NCBI GenBank assembly: GCA_907165275.2
Contig: OU015664.1
Location: 5,790,001-5,854,000, forward strand
Origin: Zygaena filipendulae
Lineage: Eukaryota; Arthropoda; Insecta; Lepidoptera; Zygaenidae
Direction: 5' to 3'
Length of the DNA stretch: 64,000 nucleotides
Below, in pieces: positions 47,587 to 59,265 of the stretch. Numbering within the stretch: the stretch's first letter is position 1; every line of letters begins with the position of its first letter. The position numbers and the translations under genes were made by a program. Below the pieces are notes generated by a model. It saw nothing but the letters and a program-made list of their open reading frames with translations, was not told where the DNA came from and did not search any database.

Positions 47587-47771
47587 TCTTGAAATCAGAA
47601 TCTCGATACCTTGGTAATTTATAAAGCGGTGCCTACGAATCCTTACCAGTTTCTTTGAAGGTATCTTGAAATCAGAATTTCGATATCTTGGTAATTGATA
47701 AAGCGGTACCTACCAATCCTCACCTGTGTCTTTGAAGGTGGTACGAGTATTTTGTTAAATATTCGTACCAC
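47587..47771. repeat. 77-bp tandem duplication followed by a hairpin
   Basis: Unit 1 is 47587-47663 and unit 2 is 47664-47740, both containing 'tcttgaaatcagaat' and 'ataaagcggt'. Immediately after, GTGGTACGA (47738-47746) and TCGTACCAC (47763-47771) form a hairpin whose inner bases TATTT/AAATA also pair. Confidence 0.75.
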
Positions 47772-48135
47772 ATTAAATCCTTGAAATTTGCATTTTATGT
47801 TTGAGACGACGACGACGACGTGACATAGTGAAAACGTGGCGTAGACTAAACAAAAATCTTACAAAATAAAAAAAAACTGTTAATTTCAAAGGAAATTTAA
47901 ATTATTATGACTACTGCCATTTTTTCAATGGAACTTTACTGAAAGGCATCAAAATACCATCACATTTGTCCAGCGTGGGCGTCCCTATTTAAACAGTAAC
48001 TCCCACAGCGGCAGACGACGTCATTCAGTCTCCCATTTATTGTCTATGTGTGGGATGACCCTTACTTTTAATAAACACCCACGTGTAAATGTAGAACTGT
48101 GACTTGTTGGTTCTAATACGCTGTAACAGAGTTGC
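47772..48135. other. Unique stretch with (GAC)n
   Basis: A short GAC trinucleotide run at about 47805-47820. Nothing else recognised. Confidence 0.45.
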
Positions 48136-48139
48136 TTAC

Positions 48140-48330
48140 AAATTAACGCGTTAATTTCGGAGTTCCCGCGGGAATTCCGGGATAATAGTACCATATGTCC
48201 TTCTCTGTACTCCCGGCAACGTGTATGTAAAATTTCATGGTGATCGGTTGAGCCGTTAAGGCGTGAAAGCATAACAACAAACAAACAAGTAAATAAAAAA
48301 CAAACTCACTTTCGGATTTATAATAGCCGC
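48140..48330 (+). repeat. CCGCGG-family repeat
   Basis: One of the best-preserved copies: 'gcgggaattccgggataata', 'atttcatggtgatcggttg', 'agccgttaaggcgtgaaagc', (CAAA)n, 'ctttcggatttataatag'. The 5' head is missing. Confidence 0.7.
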
Positions 48331-48429
48331 CTAGGTAGTAAGGATTATTCGTTTTGTTTTGAAAACATTTATTAATTTCTTTTAACACTTAGGTTCCATA
48401 AATAAACTACATAGGTGGTTTGCGCGGTT

Positions 48430-48850
48430 TTTCCACGTGAATTTCGAAATTCCCTCGGGAACTACGGGATGGAATATTTTCTTAACTAACGTCTACTGAC
48501 GCATATAAGCGGGGAAGAGGTCGAGCCGAACCTCACCCAACCTCACGTGGGGGAGAGGGTAGTCTCGGCAAATATCACGTAATTTTTGTTTGCAAGAAAC
48601 AGCTTGCATGTAAAACTGCGAGAAAATTGGACTCTTATACATTTTAAATACTAATCATAACTAAAAATTATCAAATTGTTTTTTCAATAAATCTAACGCA
48701 ATTACGCACAGATTAATTATTATTTTCATTAAAAACATGATAGGAAATATTTCACGTAAGATTAGGGAAGGGTGGAGGGAGTCGAGCAAAATCTCACGAC
48801 ATCTCACGTAGGGGAGAGGGGGGTTCAAAATTGCCTCACGTAAGTAATGG
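48430..48850. repeat. Repeat with paired CTCACG motifs
   Basis: Two related segments, at 48510-48560 and 48760-48840, each with a 'gtcgagc' word, 'tctcac'/'cctcac' words and 'ggggagaggg'. Seen in many lepidopteran dispersed repeats. It looks like two degraded units. Confidence 0.4.
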
Positions 48851-48963
48851 ATGCCGCCATACCTACAAAATTTAGGCTTCATGTGACCAGGCAAAAGCAT
48901 GTAAGTACGTTATATCTCCATAGATACAAACTTTGAACCTACATGTTACGCTCTTAGGAATTC

Positions 48964-49005
48964 CCTATAATATAGCGTATTTTGAAAAATACGCTATATT
49001 ATAGG
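48964..49005. repeat. Perfect 20-bp palindrome
   Basis: CCTATAATATAGCGTATTTT (48964-48983) and its exact complement (48986-49005) are separated by only two bases. No element ends are seen around it. Confidence 0.9.
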
Positions 49006-49009
49006 AAAC

Positions 49010-49740
49010 TCATGTGCTTTTCAAGGTTTTTAACTTAATGGTTTAGGTTGTGCGTTTTGTGTAGTACCTAGAGACAAAATTTTATAAAAATTATCCCTAT
49101 AGATTTCATTACTGATAATATTTGAAAATTAGGCATAATATTTACTAATATTTTTAATAAGCAAATGCATCCGTAAATATAAATTCAGTGACAAGCCGAT
49201 TTAAGATTTTCCAACGAAAGTATGAATCGTTGATAACAATTCTTTTATTCCCATACCTCTAAAATTCAGTAGTTAAAAGCTATTTTGAATTCTCTGAGCT
49301 TGAAAATCTCTAGCTTGGATAAATTTGTGAATAAATTGAAAGATTAGACGCAGTTGGTTGCGCCTACTCGTGAAATATGTTAGGGGCGGGGGTCGATACG
49401 ACCCGTTTGACCCCTTCGCTACTGTCTGAGGACTACACAGATTTACACTCAGTAGACAACGCAAGCTACATGTCAGTCAGGTGTATGCCTAACAAGCCCC
49501 GCCTTATTGTGAAGTAGTGTTTACACCATAGACTTAATAGGCATAGAACAGCGTTCACCGCACGCACAGTTATGAAATTGAAAGTGTGATGGGAAAAGAT
49601 TAACGACGTCTCTCGGCGAAATTATTTAATTCTTGAAAAATATTTGAGTGAAACTGCCGCTCTATGTGTACTATCTCTATGTATGTGATAAAAATGAACT
49701 GGATGTCTATTTTTCTGTAAGTCTGGAAAACCTAAGTAGA
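49010..49740. other. Unique stretch
   Basis: No gene recognised. Confidence 0.45.
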
Positions 49741-49780
49741 TACTATACGCGATGTGCCCTTCAAGCGTCCGCCTCCGCGC

Positions 49781-49856
49781 GCGCCCGCCGGGAGTGGAGC
49801 GGGCCCGCCAGGAGCGAAGCGGGCCCGCCGGGAGCGGAGCGGCCCGCCGCGGGGAC
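49781..49856. repeat. 20-bp GC-rich minisatellite
   Basis: Units start at 49781, 49801, 49821 and 49841 (partial), each close to GGGCCCGCCGGGAGCGGAGC. Extremely CpG-rich compared with flanking AT-rich DNA. The proline/arginine-rich frames crossing it on both strands (49622-49858 and 49648-50021) are products of the repeat. Confidence 0.85.
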
Positions 49857-50289
49857 ACTATCTTGAATAGTCATTTTACGGCACTACGTGACGTGATTGT
49901 GTGGAATTTGGAAATTTGTTCACGATATTCTGATTCTAGTTTCAATAGATCCAATAGAAATTTACAAAAATATATATTTTGTTTTAAATATAACGCTCAG
50001 TTTATAAAAAGTAATAAGTAGGTTAGGTATATAAGTAGTTGTTGTTTGAATATATAACCTCAATCGGTAACGTTTAGAAGTTACACGCTTACTAATATGT
50101 AGACACTTCTACCGACGATAATAAAAGCAGAACTTAAATCATAAACACTTTAAAATAAATTCAAATAAAACTTTATAAAATCCAACAGTAAATTAAGCGA
50201 GCATTAGTTTGTAAACTTGTTAAACCACACAAAACTTTACTAAAGTCAACACTACATAGCTAAAGTTGATGAACAAAAGCTTAACATAG

Positions 50290-50720
50290 CCATGACACTA
50301 CCACGAAGTTGTGATTGGCCATCGTTTTATTTGCGAAATAATATTATACGAGAGACAGAAGTGCTTCGTATTATTACTGCGTATCGTGTTCCACTCGTGA
50401 TATGTGTGAAATCCAGCCGACACAAATCGGCATCCAAATACGGAATCCGCACTGTAAACAACAAACATTCTGCCGCCGAAAGCAACAAGTCACGGGGCGC
50501 CCGGCGCGCGGCGGTTGACGAGGCCCCCACGACCCTTTGTGGCATTTTACGACATTCACCGACGCATCCAATATCATATACCAACCACTATACTGATGAG
50601 TTATCCTCCCTATACTATATCAATGACATCGACATTATGTTTTATTTCAACTTGCAAATTAACACCTGAAAAACATAAAAAGGTGAAACGAAAGGTCATA
50701 ATACTCTCGTTTGCATGAGA
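50290..50720. other. GC-rich patch with overlapping frames
   Basis: 'gcgcccggcgcgcggcggtt' near 50499 is flanked by moderately GC-rich DNA. Frames of 125 codons (plus, 50292-50669) and 85 codons (minus, 50327-50584) overlap, and neither has a recognisable domain. It might be an exon or a regulatory island; I cannot decide. Confidence 0.25.
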
Positions 50721-51455
50721 CATTTTTATTTACTCGTTCGCACATATTAAGAAGAGAAAATGGCGTAGCGTTTGCATTGCACTAACTACATAGTAAGCCT
50801 GCATAAAACCAAATGCAAATACTATTTTGCTATAATGGAGTAAGTACCATGAGATGTGGCTTCCAGCGACGTAGCACTGCTTTTGATGAGTGCAAAACTC
50901 TTGGTGTAATGGTGTGAATATGAGGGATGGTGTTCCATTCCACGTGGGGGCAAATCAGCGATCATCGTGAATGAAATATTATGGTAAGGCTGTTGTGATT
51001 CAGCACGAAGCCGGGTACAGCGACGCGACTCGCTACGCTACGCTACAAGACTGGCGCGCAATTCGCGGGAAAGGGATGGGATGCACCGAGACGTGACGCA
51101 TGCGCGTACAAAACGCGGGAAGCATATTCTAGAAGCGGCATCCATAGACATAATATATTATACTCTCGTCGGTGGGTATAGCGTCGCATTTTGTGGTAAT
51201 GCGCTGCAAACTGTAGCGGAAAAAGCTGCAAAACTCACCTACGCCTCCTTAACCTTTACCATGATGTTACAAGAGTGATTTATTTGCATATCTTTTGAGG
51301 TGGCTATATGGAATATCCTGAAAGCCGTATACTCGAGTATATCCATAATACAACACTTTTGTATAGTAGGTATGTGTTGCAGTGCAGTGTCTCTTTTTTT
51401 TCAGATATCTAAACACTGTAACGTGATGCTAACGCCCATGGAGGTAGTACGTTCT
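50721..51455. other. Unique stretch
   Basis: A CpG-richer segment at 51010-51120 ('cgacgcgactcgctacgctacgctac'-like) without an identifiable gene. Confidence 0.4.
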
Positions 51456-51566
51456 TTTTTAACCGACTTCCAAAAAGGAGGAGGTTCTATGTTCGATTGT
51501 ATGTATGTTTTTTTTTTTTTTTTTTTTTTTTATGTATGTTCACCGATTACTCGAAGACGGTTAGAC

Positions 51567-52112
51567 CGATTTGAAAAATTCTTTTTTTGTTTGAAAGGGT
51601 ATACTCCCAATTAGGTCCCATTGCCACCAAGTCGGGATCTGATGATGGGATCTTGGAGAAATCGAGGGAACTCTTCAAAAATTATAGGCACACCTATAGC
51701 GATTTGGGTATTTTTTATAGTAAATCGTTCATTTGCTTTTGAAAAGCTAAATTTGAAGAAGTGGAACTGATGATGAAGACCACAGATGGTCATCGGAACT
51801 ACTCAACAATAATACGTCTTTCAGGGGTCCTAGTTAGAGCGATTTGGAAAATTGTTTTTTTGTTTGAAAGGAGATACTTCCGAATTGGTCACATTGTCAC
51901 CAAGTCAGGATCTGATGGTGGGATCTTGGAGAAATCGAGGGAACTCTTCAAAATTTATAGGCACACCCATGGCGATTTGGGTATTTTTGATAGTAAATCG
52001 TTTATTTGCTTTTGGAAAGTAAAATTTGAAGAAGTGGAACTGATGATGAAGACCGCAGATGGTCATCGAAACTACTAAATAATAGGTATTTCACAGATTC
52101 CGATTCATTAAC
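51567..52112 (+). repeat. 273-bp tandem duplication in the long copy
   Basis: 'cgatttg(a/g)aaaatt' starts both units (51567 and 51840). They share 'tcttggagaaatcgagggaa' and 'agtggaactgatgatgaaga' with scattered differences, and diverge after about 52080. The copy at 27229-28216 has one such unit. Confidence 0.85.
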
Positions 52113-52338
52113 TTTAATGTGGTTTCTAAACAATTTATGTTCGTCATAATGTATATGGTGAAGTGGAACTGATGATGGTTTACCAGCAGAACTCCTCAAA
52201 AATTAACGTCCCTGCATCGGGAAAAGCAATATTTTGTAAAAGGTTATGAGCAGTTGACAGTAGACTATTGTAACTTAGATATATTACAAACCGACTCACT
52301 AAAAAGCAAGAAATAAACAAATTTTTAACAAAAAAATT

Positions 52339-52695
52339 AAAACCGACTTCCAAAAAAGCTAAAAATAAAAAGCTAAAAATAACAAAATACCGATTTAATC
52401 CAAAAGACAAAAACACACGTAATATTATTATTGGTTTGTGCTACCACTGATTGGTATGGAGTCGGTGACAAGCCAAATATGGAGGGGGTAGATGGGCTAA
52501 GTCGACTCCTGCCACCAGCTCTTCGTGAGCAGAACAACTCAAGTGGGCAGACACCAGCGGGCTTGTCACCGAATTCAAACCGATCAGTGGTTGCACAAAC
52601 CAATAATAATATTACGTGTGTTTTTGTCTTTTGGATTAAATCGGTATTTTGTTATTTTTAGCTTTTTATTTTTAGCTTTTTTGGAAGTCGGTTTT
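52339..52695. repeat. 357-bp terminal palindrome
   Basis: Arms 52339-52455 and 52579-52695, 117 bp each. The left arm starts AAAACCGACTTCC and the right arm ends GGAAGTCGGTTTT, so the palindrome repeats the ends of the whole element. The 123-bp centre carries gtgacaagcc/ggcttgtcac words. Confidence 0.8.
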
Positions 52696-53685
52696 ATTTC
52701 ATCTAAATTCAAAAATTTTTTTTTGAGCGTGCGTAAAGCAACTACGCTGTGATTTGTCTTTTAAATAAATTAAATGAATATATTATAATCTTAAATATCT
52801 ACAAGCTATAAATAATATAATAAAAAATTACATAAACTTAAATTACAAAAGGAAGCTGTTCACTAAACAGGTATTTAATAGTTTTATTTGTACATTATAT
52901 TTTAATATTTGTAAGCCTTGATCCAGGTCTCATGTAATGTTTTTATATCAATTACTGGTCTTTTGTGATGTGGCGTGAGACCTGGATGGCTGTCGGCAAG
53001 AATTTCATGATGACAAATGATTCTACCTTCCTTCTTTGGATATCAAAACTACTTTCTTCCTAGATAGGAAGAAAGTAGTTTAGTTTAGTTTAGTGTAGAT
53101 ACAAGCTTTACTTGAAAAACTTTGGATCTTCTGCTGTTCCTGTTCCTTCTTCTTCCTGATCTTCGCATCCTGGCCGACGCCACTGCAGCTTCGGACTCTA
53201 CGTCTACCACGGATCGCGAAGGCCAGTGATTGTTTTGTATATATTTAAACTTACTCTTAGATTCTGTATTGATTACACTAAATTATAAATTTATGAACCG
53301 TGTTTTTCTCACGACCCGTTCCAACACGTGTGCTCAACTGATTATATTTACTAAAAATAAAGATTTTTTTATCACTGCTTCATTTTAGTGACTAATATAA
53401 CGATTTAAAGATTGAAATACTTAATACCCATGTTACACAATCAGTGATGCAAAATAGTTTCAAAAACCTAAATTAAAAACTGTGAAACTATCTGGGGGCA
53501 CGGCAGTTAAATTAGTTGGCCGTTTCGTTACTACAAGGACTAGTGTATAACAGAAGGTGGATAATTTTTTTACCTTACGCCAATGTGAATGTATAGCGAA
53601 ATGGCCAAGTCATATATTTTGGCTAAGGTGTAGAACTCTTTCAAAATTTTTTGGTTCCGGTGAACCCCCTCCCCTGCAGCTAAAT
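52696..53685. other. Mostly unique DNA with a short palindrome
   Basis: AAACTACTTTCTTCCTA (53046-53062) and its complement (53065-53081) form a 17-bp stem with a 2-base spacer. The block at 53120-53230 is GC-richer, without a recognisable frame. Confidence 0.5.
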
Positions 53686-53689
53686 CCTT

Positions 53690-53883
53690 ATATTCTTACT
53701 ATTTTATAAATGCGAAATTGAGTTTGTTTATTTGTTTGTTTGTTACGCTTTCACGCCTCAACAGCTAAATCAATCATCATACACGTTGTCACGGGTACGG
53801 AGAAGGACATAGGGTACTTTTTATCCCGGAATTCCCGTGGAACCTCTGAAATTTTCGTGAGTGAAACCACACGGATCAGCTAG
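53690..53883 (-). repeat. CCGCGG-family repeat
   Basis: Full-length minus copy: 'attttataaatgcgaaattg', (TTTG)n, 'tacgctttcacgcc', 'tttatcccggaattcccg', 'gaaaccacacggatcagcta'. Confidence 0.7.
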
Positions 53884-53990
53884 TTTCTACCATATTCCCA
53901 AAACTCGACAAAAAATGTTCGATCTCTATAGAAATTTGCGTTGCGGCTGAATTCCAACCACGAATTAGCAGTTTTTGAAAGAAAAAAAAA

Positions 53991-54250
53991 CCCAGCCAAG
54001 TACGAGTCGGACTCGTACACAAAGGATTCCGTACCATTATCTATAAAAACGAAAAAATAAATACGTTTGTTGAATGGGAGCCCCTTTAAATATTTATTTT
54101 ATCCTGTTTTTTAGTATTTGTCATCATCGTGAAAATTTCAACTGTCTATCACGGTTCAAGAGATACAACCTGGTGATACAGACAAACAGGCGACGGACGG
54201 ACAGCGGAGTCTTAGTAATAGGATCCAGTTTTACCCTTTGGGTACGGAAC
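53991..54250 (+). repeat. Widespread arthropod dispersed repeat
   Basis: 'cccagccaagtacgagtcgg' at the start, 'ttgaatgggagccccttta', 'gtgaaaatttcaactgtcta', 'cagcggagtcttagtaatag' and 'accctttgggtacggaac' at the end. I recognise this order as a repeat common in Lepidoptera and other arthropods; its transposon class is not settled from the sequence. The opposite-strand frames at 54074-54330 are its shadows. Confidence 0.6.
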
Positions 54251-54890
54251 TCACTCAGGCTGTCAAAAAAGTAAAGTTGATCAAACAAAAAGTGATCCCA
54301 TTCAACTTTGTATTGATATGGAATATGCAAGTTTTATACATGTAGCAGTTGCTGAGCTTCTTAAAATATTATCTGCCTATACTACACTGGATAGGTGAAG
54401 TCAAACCAACATTTTAGTTCTTCATTATCAAAACCAGATAAATTTTCGTGCATGAATTGTGAACCTGGGGGATTTTTTAGTCACGCAAAAGTAGACCCCC
54501 GTCAAGTCTCCCGTGGACCTCTTGGGGGTCCACCTGGACCATTGGACCATTTTGGGAACCAATAGTGTAGAATTTGTAAAGTTAGGCCTTGTAGAGTTCG
54601 GGCATGGCTCTACATGAGACCTGATAATATTTTGACAGTACGAGTCATAACATGGTTCCGTCTTGGCAATATTTCACATGAAAATATTTTCGGTGGGTAG
54701 TTGTTTTCGATTAGGAAAGAAAAAAAAACAGCGCTCCAGTTTATATAATAGATAACAGTTATATTGAAGGCTATATTTATGTTTATTTATGTTTCTCCAA
54801 TAAGAGAGAAAATTTATTTCGATTCTACTTTTTTAAATGATATCAAGGAACAATGAATCTTTGTAAAACGTTTTTTTTCTTTTTAATAAC
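54251..54890. other. Unique stretch
   Basis: No gene recognised. Confidence 0.45.
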
Positions 54891-54894
54891 TGGT

Positions 54895-55090
54895 ACTATC
54901 TGTCTCTCGCAGTTTAACCCGTTATAATTCTGGAGTTTGCGCGAGAATTCCAGGAAAACCACAAGTATAAATCTTCTCTTGAAACCCTCTATCTATTGGT
55001 GAAAATCGCATGAAAATCTATTCAGTAGTTTTGAGTTTATCACGAACAGACGGACCGACCCGGCGGAGGACTTTTTTTATAATGTATAGT
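54895..55090 (+). repeat. CCGCGG-family repeat, second subfamily
   Basis: Shares 'ctctatctattggtgaaaa', the 'ttcagtagttttgag' segment and a 'ggcggaggac' tail with 20640-20825. Confidence 0.6.
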
Positions 55091-55545
55091 GATAAATTGC
55101 AAAAATATAAATGTAAGTACGAGTTCAAGGAGAAGGTTACGATGACTTTTATGACGTTAATAAGAAATAATATCCTTGTTAGTTATAAATATCAGTGAGC
55201 TCTGTGGACTGTGATAGACATCATTTACCTCGTAGAAAAGATCTAAGTGGGATATTAGGTCAAGGATGTCATGTCTCGAAGTCGATGTCTTATTCACAGG
55301 CTAGGATGGCCGCTAACGATTCAAAGTCGACTCTATAAGTAAACTGAGAAGTTATGGAATGAGTAAAAATAGAAAACACTTCTCTGAGAAAGTTGTTATT
55401 AAAGATATTATTTATAAAGGTCGAAGCATAAAGGTTGAATTTAATAATATTGGAATTTAGTAATTTGGGAAAATACTTAGCACCTACCTACATAAGCTTG
55501 TACATTATCGTAGACGACTTATTGAATTTTTTAAAGCTACTTTAT
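55091..55545. other. Unique stretch
   Basis: No gene recognised. Confidence 0.45.
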
Positions 55546-55547
55546 TT

Positions 55548-55745
55548 GTTGCTAGCTATTCCCCGAGGATTCATTCACTTTAATTTCGAAGGTCCCGCAG
55601 GAATTCCGGAATAAAAACTACCCTTTGTACTTCTGTACCCCTGACACCGTGTATGCAAAATTTCATGATGGTCAGTGGAGTAGTAAAGATGTAAAAGCGT
55701 AACAAACAAACAGACAAACTCACATTCGCATTTAGTATAAGGATT
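55548..55745 (+). repeat. CCGCGG-family repeat
   Basis: Complete copy from 'gctagctattccccgagg' to 'cattcgcatttagtataagg'. Confidence 0.65.
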
Positions 55746-55810
55746 GTAAGTGGCACCAGCGGAAGATCAGCGTCGGGCCCCCCGGTTCCCGACTTATGCT
55801 GAGCTGCCGG

Positions 55811-55939
55811 GCTAAGATGTGCAACACGATAAAATTTTATCGAGCCATTTTATCGATTCTCGTCGACATATTGTATGGCTTTGTCGACGAGAATCGATAA
55901 AATGGCTCGATAAAATTATGTCGTGTTGCGCATCTTAGC
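55811..55939. repeat. 58-bp inverted repeat, 13-base loop
   Basis: Arms 55811-55868 and 55882-55939 are complementary at 55 of 58 positions by my alignment. Inner ends are TCTCGTCGACA/TGTCGACGAGA and outer ends GCTAAGATG/CATCTTAGC. The arms hold several ATCGAT words. Probably a miniature fold-back transposon; it would form a long hairpin RNA if transcribed. Confidence 0.85.
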
Positions 55940-58725
55940 TCCCCTAAGACCTAAGAAAACACATTAAATTTTTCATACAATCAAATTTTTTCAAGGGTAG
56001 GTATCTACAGAAAAAAAAATTAGCAAGTACTTTTATCTCCGAAACTAACGCGGCTGAAACCGCGGAAAACAGCTAGTAAGTTGGTATATAAATACTATAT
56101 ATAATTATGTAAAAATTTCATGATATTCCGATTTAATATTAAGTTATTTTTTATTTTGTGCTTGTGGATTGTTATCATCGTAAGTCGCAGGAAAATTATA
56201 TACGGGCCTTTTATAAACGGATAAATTATACGATATGTCAACGACATATACAAACAAACGCCACAGTCACTACGAAACTAAATACTGAAAAATAATTTTA
56301 CTATACCCAAACAATACAGTTAGCTCTACATCTAAAAAAAAATATTTTTATTTATTTAATAGACTGTATACGCGCAATTGGCAAAACCATCTTCAGTGGG
56401 AACATTTTATGTTCAGTGAGAGCGCGGATATTCTCATAAATATGATTATGGAAATAAATAGCGTCATAATATTCGGTTGAAGCATCTCCTAACACAAGAC
56501 TGCCCATTCTGAGCGGATGTAATTTGAAAGATAGCATCTGTATTAAGAGGTTTTAAGCGGGGGTTGATCCCTCCACAATCCCTTTAGATGATGTCTTCAA
56601 TCTGAAAGGTCGTTTTGCATGACCGAGATCAACTGATATAACCCCTAATATAAGTATGGCGGATCTTTTACGAGCAATTCAAGAGCGACTAGAAAGATAA
56701 TTTGACTTGTGTGATCGCTGGGCCCTCATTTAGCTTCGCCCGTGTCTAGGGGTCGCTGACTCGGAAACATACGTATTGTAAGTGTGCATCACACAAGGGA
56801 AAGGTACTTATCTAATTGATAAACAATAAAAATAACTTGTCACGATCCATACATTTAAACTATGAGCTTGTATCGTGGAAACCAAGTATAATCATATTCG
56901 ATAAAGACTTCAGTTGTACTAGTCGATCTTCCACAGTTTCCCACTCGTTAATTTTGGAATTCCCGTGGGAATTCCTGAATAAGAGTTTCAAAAGCTAACA
57001 AATAGTAATAATAACAAGTTTATTTAACCACAAACAATTTTTACAAAATACAACTTTAACAAATACAACTTCAAGGAAACTATTTGTGGGAGACTGGAGG
57101 TTAAACTGGGCAATGCCTGTATTTCAACCCTCCAGTTCCACCAAGTAAGTAATGTAGTCCATGCGTATGTAATAGTGAGTATGGGTGTGTGCTTTAGTAC
57201 GTGTGTGTGGGTAAGTGTGAATCTGTGTACATTTGGGAGAACTTAGGAAGTTACCGTTTCATCGTGATTTATGGTGGCTACTGGCTAGCCAATTTTTTAG
57301 TTTTTGTTTCATTTCATATTTAGTTGATAGATCTTCATATTCATCAAATACATATACGGTTACATTATGAAAATAATAGTTATTATTATCGTCAATCAAG
57401 AGAAACTGGTGATATTTAATGAACACTTAATCTTTCTATTCCCATAGTTTTGGTAGGAATAAAAATATGAGCAATAAAACAGACGTTTGATGTTCAAAGT
57501 TTATTGGTTTCTGAGCCAGGGTTTTCATTTAGCATCGAGCCAACGCGCTCGGACACCGATCGAACAATCAATTTTATTTCAATACTGGATAAAAACTATG
57601 CGCTCTATTTCTTATTGAGGGAATAGTTTGGTCTGATTTGTCCATAAAAACACGGGTAAAATGTTTGCAGAGCAATTAAGTACACAGCGTCTCTTTGCAG
57701 TAAAATTAATTAGGTACCTACTCTCTTTTAGTGTTATTTTGTTCATCCTCTGTTTTTCATTGATACAAAGAAACGTGAAATGTACCAACCAAGGTTTTTA
57801 TAAACATAGGTAGTATTTTCAAATTTCATATTTCTTCTTAATTTTAGTTTTGTATTCCATTTTTTAGATCAATTATTTTTTTGGGTAACATTCCTGTTTT
57901 CGATTCATTACGCAGCCAAACTTTGGCCAAACTTAGATTATAAATACCTAGTAGTTATTATTAATTATATTGCATTACTTTATACAAAGAGTTAATAAAT
58001 TCAACCATAATTATCAAATAAGACGTTTATTCAAATTATGTACACAACCCTCAAAACTAGTCGAACTGACCATGCAAAGGTCAGAGAACCCCATCTACCT
58101 ACGTAACAACTTTACATCTTTTACAAAAACCTATTTATTAAACCTATTTTTTATATATATAGGTGTAAAAAAACTGTTTTAACATTATGATTTAGGATTC
58201 ATTTAAAAATGGAAGACTAGTTATTTCTTTCACAAATACAAAGTAACTCCCATACCTACAGAAAAAGTGGTTATTAAAAAAAACCTGTTCAAAATTTTAG
58301 GCGTCTTATTAAAAGTTTTAGTAGAAACGTGTTATAATATTAATATACGACTATGGCAACGCAGTCGGTAGACCGAAACCAACTAGCATTTTGCTACCCG
58401 TGTAGTAATTAATAGTTCTTAATGTAAATGTTATAACGAGGAAAAAATTCTTTGTTTTTAGGTTTATGTCAGGTTTGTTTGTAATCTTCAAAATTACTAA
58501 GGCGATTCGAAGTTTTTTTTTTCTACTGATAGGTAGAAAGCTACAGTATCCCTATAGAATCTTTTTTATTCTAAAACAGAGTTTCCGAGGAAATCCGAGG
58601 TGCGCGTGGAGGCGCAAGGTATGGCTTTTTAGTCCTATACAGTTGTTACTGTACTGGTACTAGTAGGTACATACATTATTTGTTTTTTCCTAGACACAAA
58701 GAGAATACGAGGAAATTATAAAATC
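55940..58725. other. Mostly unique DNA with repeat scraps
   Basis: Scraps of the CCGCGG family at 56030-56080 (minus head) and 56935-56990 (core). A possible minus-strand LINE tail at 57010-57060. The frames at 56816-56998 and 57970-58182 are AT-rich and unremarkable. Confidence 0.4.
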
Positions 58726-58760
58726 GTACGGCTGAAACCGCGCGAGAAACAGCTAGTTTA
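58725..58760 (-). repeat. CCGCGG-family head fragment
   Basis: 'cggctgaaaccgcgcgagaa' and 'acagctagtt' only; the body is too degraded to follow. Confidence 0.4.
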
Positions 58761-59195
58761 CTATTAAATTAAAACGTTTAAAATTAAAACACTCGTTTGT
58801 TGTTAATTCCTTCACAGATTTATAAATGCGTAAGTACTTACGTCAACAACGTAGGGCAATGAATTTAATTCACGATTTTACCTTAAATACATAAAATATT
58901 CATCATAATAGCTATAACCGGGCTGTAAGAGGATTTTCATAATATTAATCTCTGCATTAAAATGAGCATGGTGCAGTCAGCGGTGGGTTTGCATAAATAA
59001 TAAAGAAAATGTTTAGTTTTATTTGCGAACTATGATAAAAACGAGGGCGGCGCTCGCTGTATTCGCGAAACGGCAAATTGAAAAATGTATGAATATACGA
59101 GTATAGGTATATTTTCTTTGTTTGAGTTCTATTCACACTGGTGTATTGTAGACGGATATTGGGAAAATGCTGGTACAGTTTGCACATTAATGCAC

Positions 59196-59265
59196 TTGTT
59201 AACCGACTTCCCAAAAAGAAGAAGGTTCTCAATTCGACGCGTATGATTTTTTTTTCGATGTTTGT
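59196..59265 (+). repeat. Head of the fold-back element family
   Basis: 'aaccgacttcccaaaaagaa' then 'gaaggttctcaattcgac' and a T run. Only the first ~65 bases match the family. Confidence 0.55.

Larger units (their letters stand above)
51461..52695 (+). mobile_element. Fold-back element, long copy
   Basis: Starts AACCGACTTCCAAAAAGG (51461) and ends TTTTTTGGAAGTCGGTTTT (to 52695), so the termini are inverted. Order: head, T run (51508-51531), body unit duplicated in tandem (51567-51839 and 51840-52112), linker, then a 357-bp palindrome. Frames here (51300-51614, 51761-52078 and others) are non-coding by-products. Compared with 27229-28216 it has one extra body unit and a complete 3' end. Confidence 0.75.

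Noticed and set aside
49622..50021. Proline/arginine-rich frames on both strands
   Set aside because: Created by the 20-bp GC-rich minisatellite; no domain and no start context.
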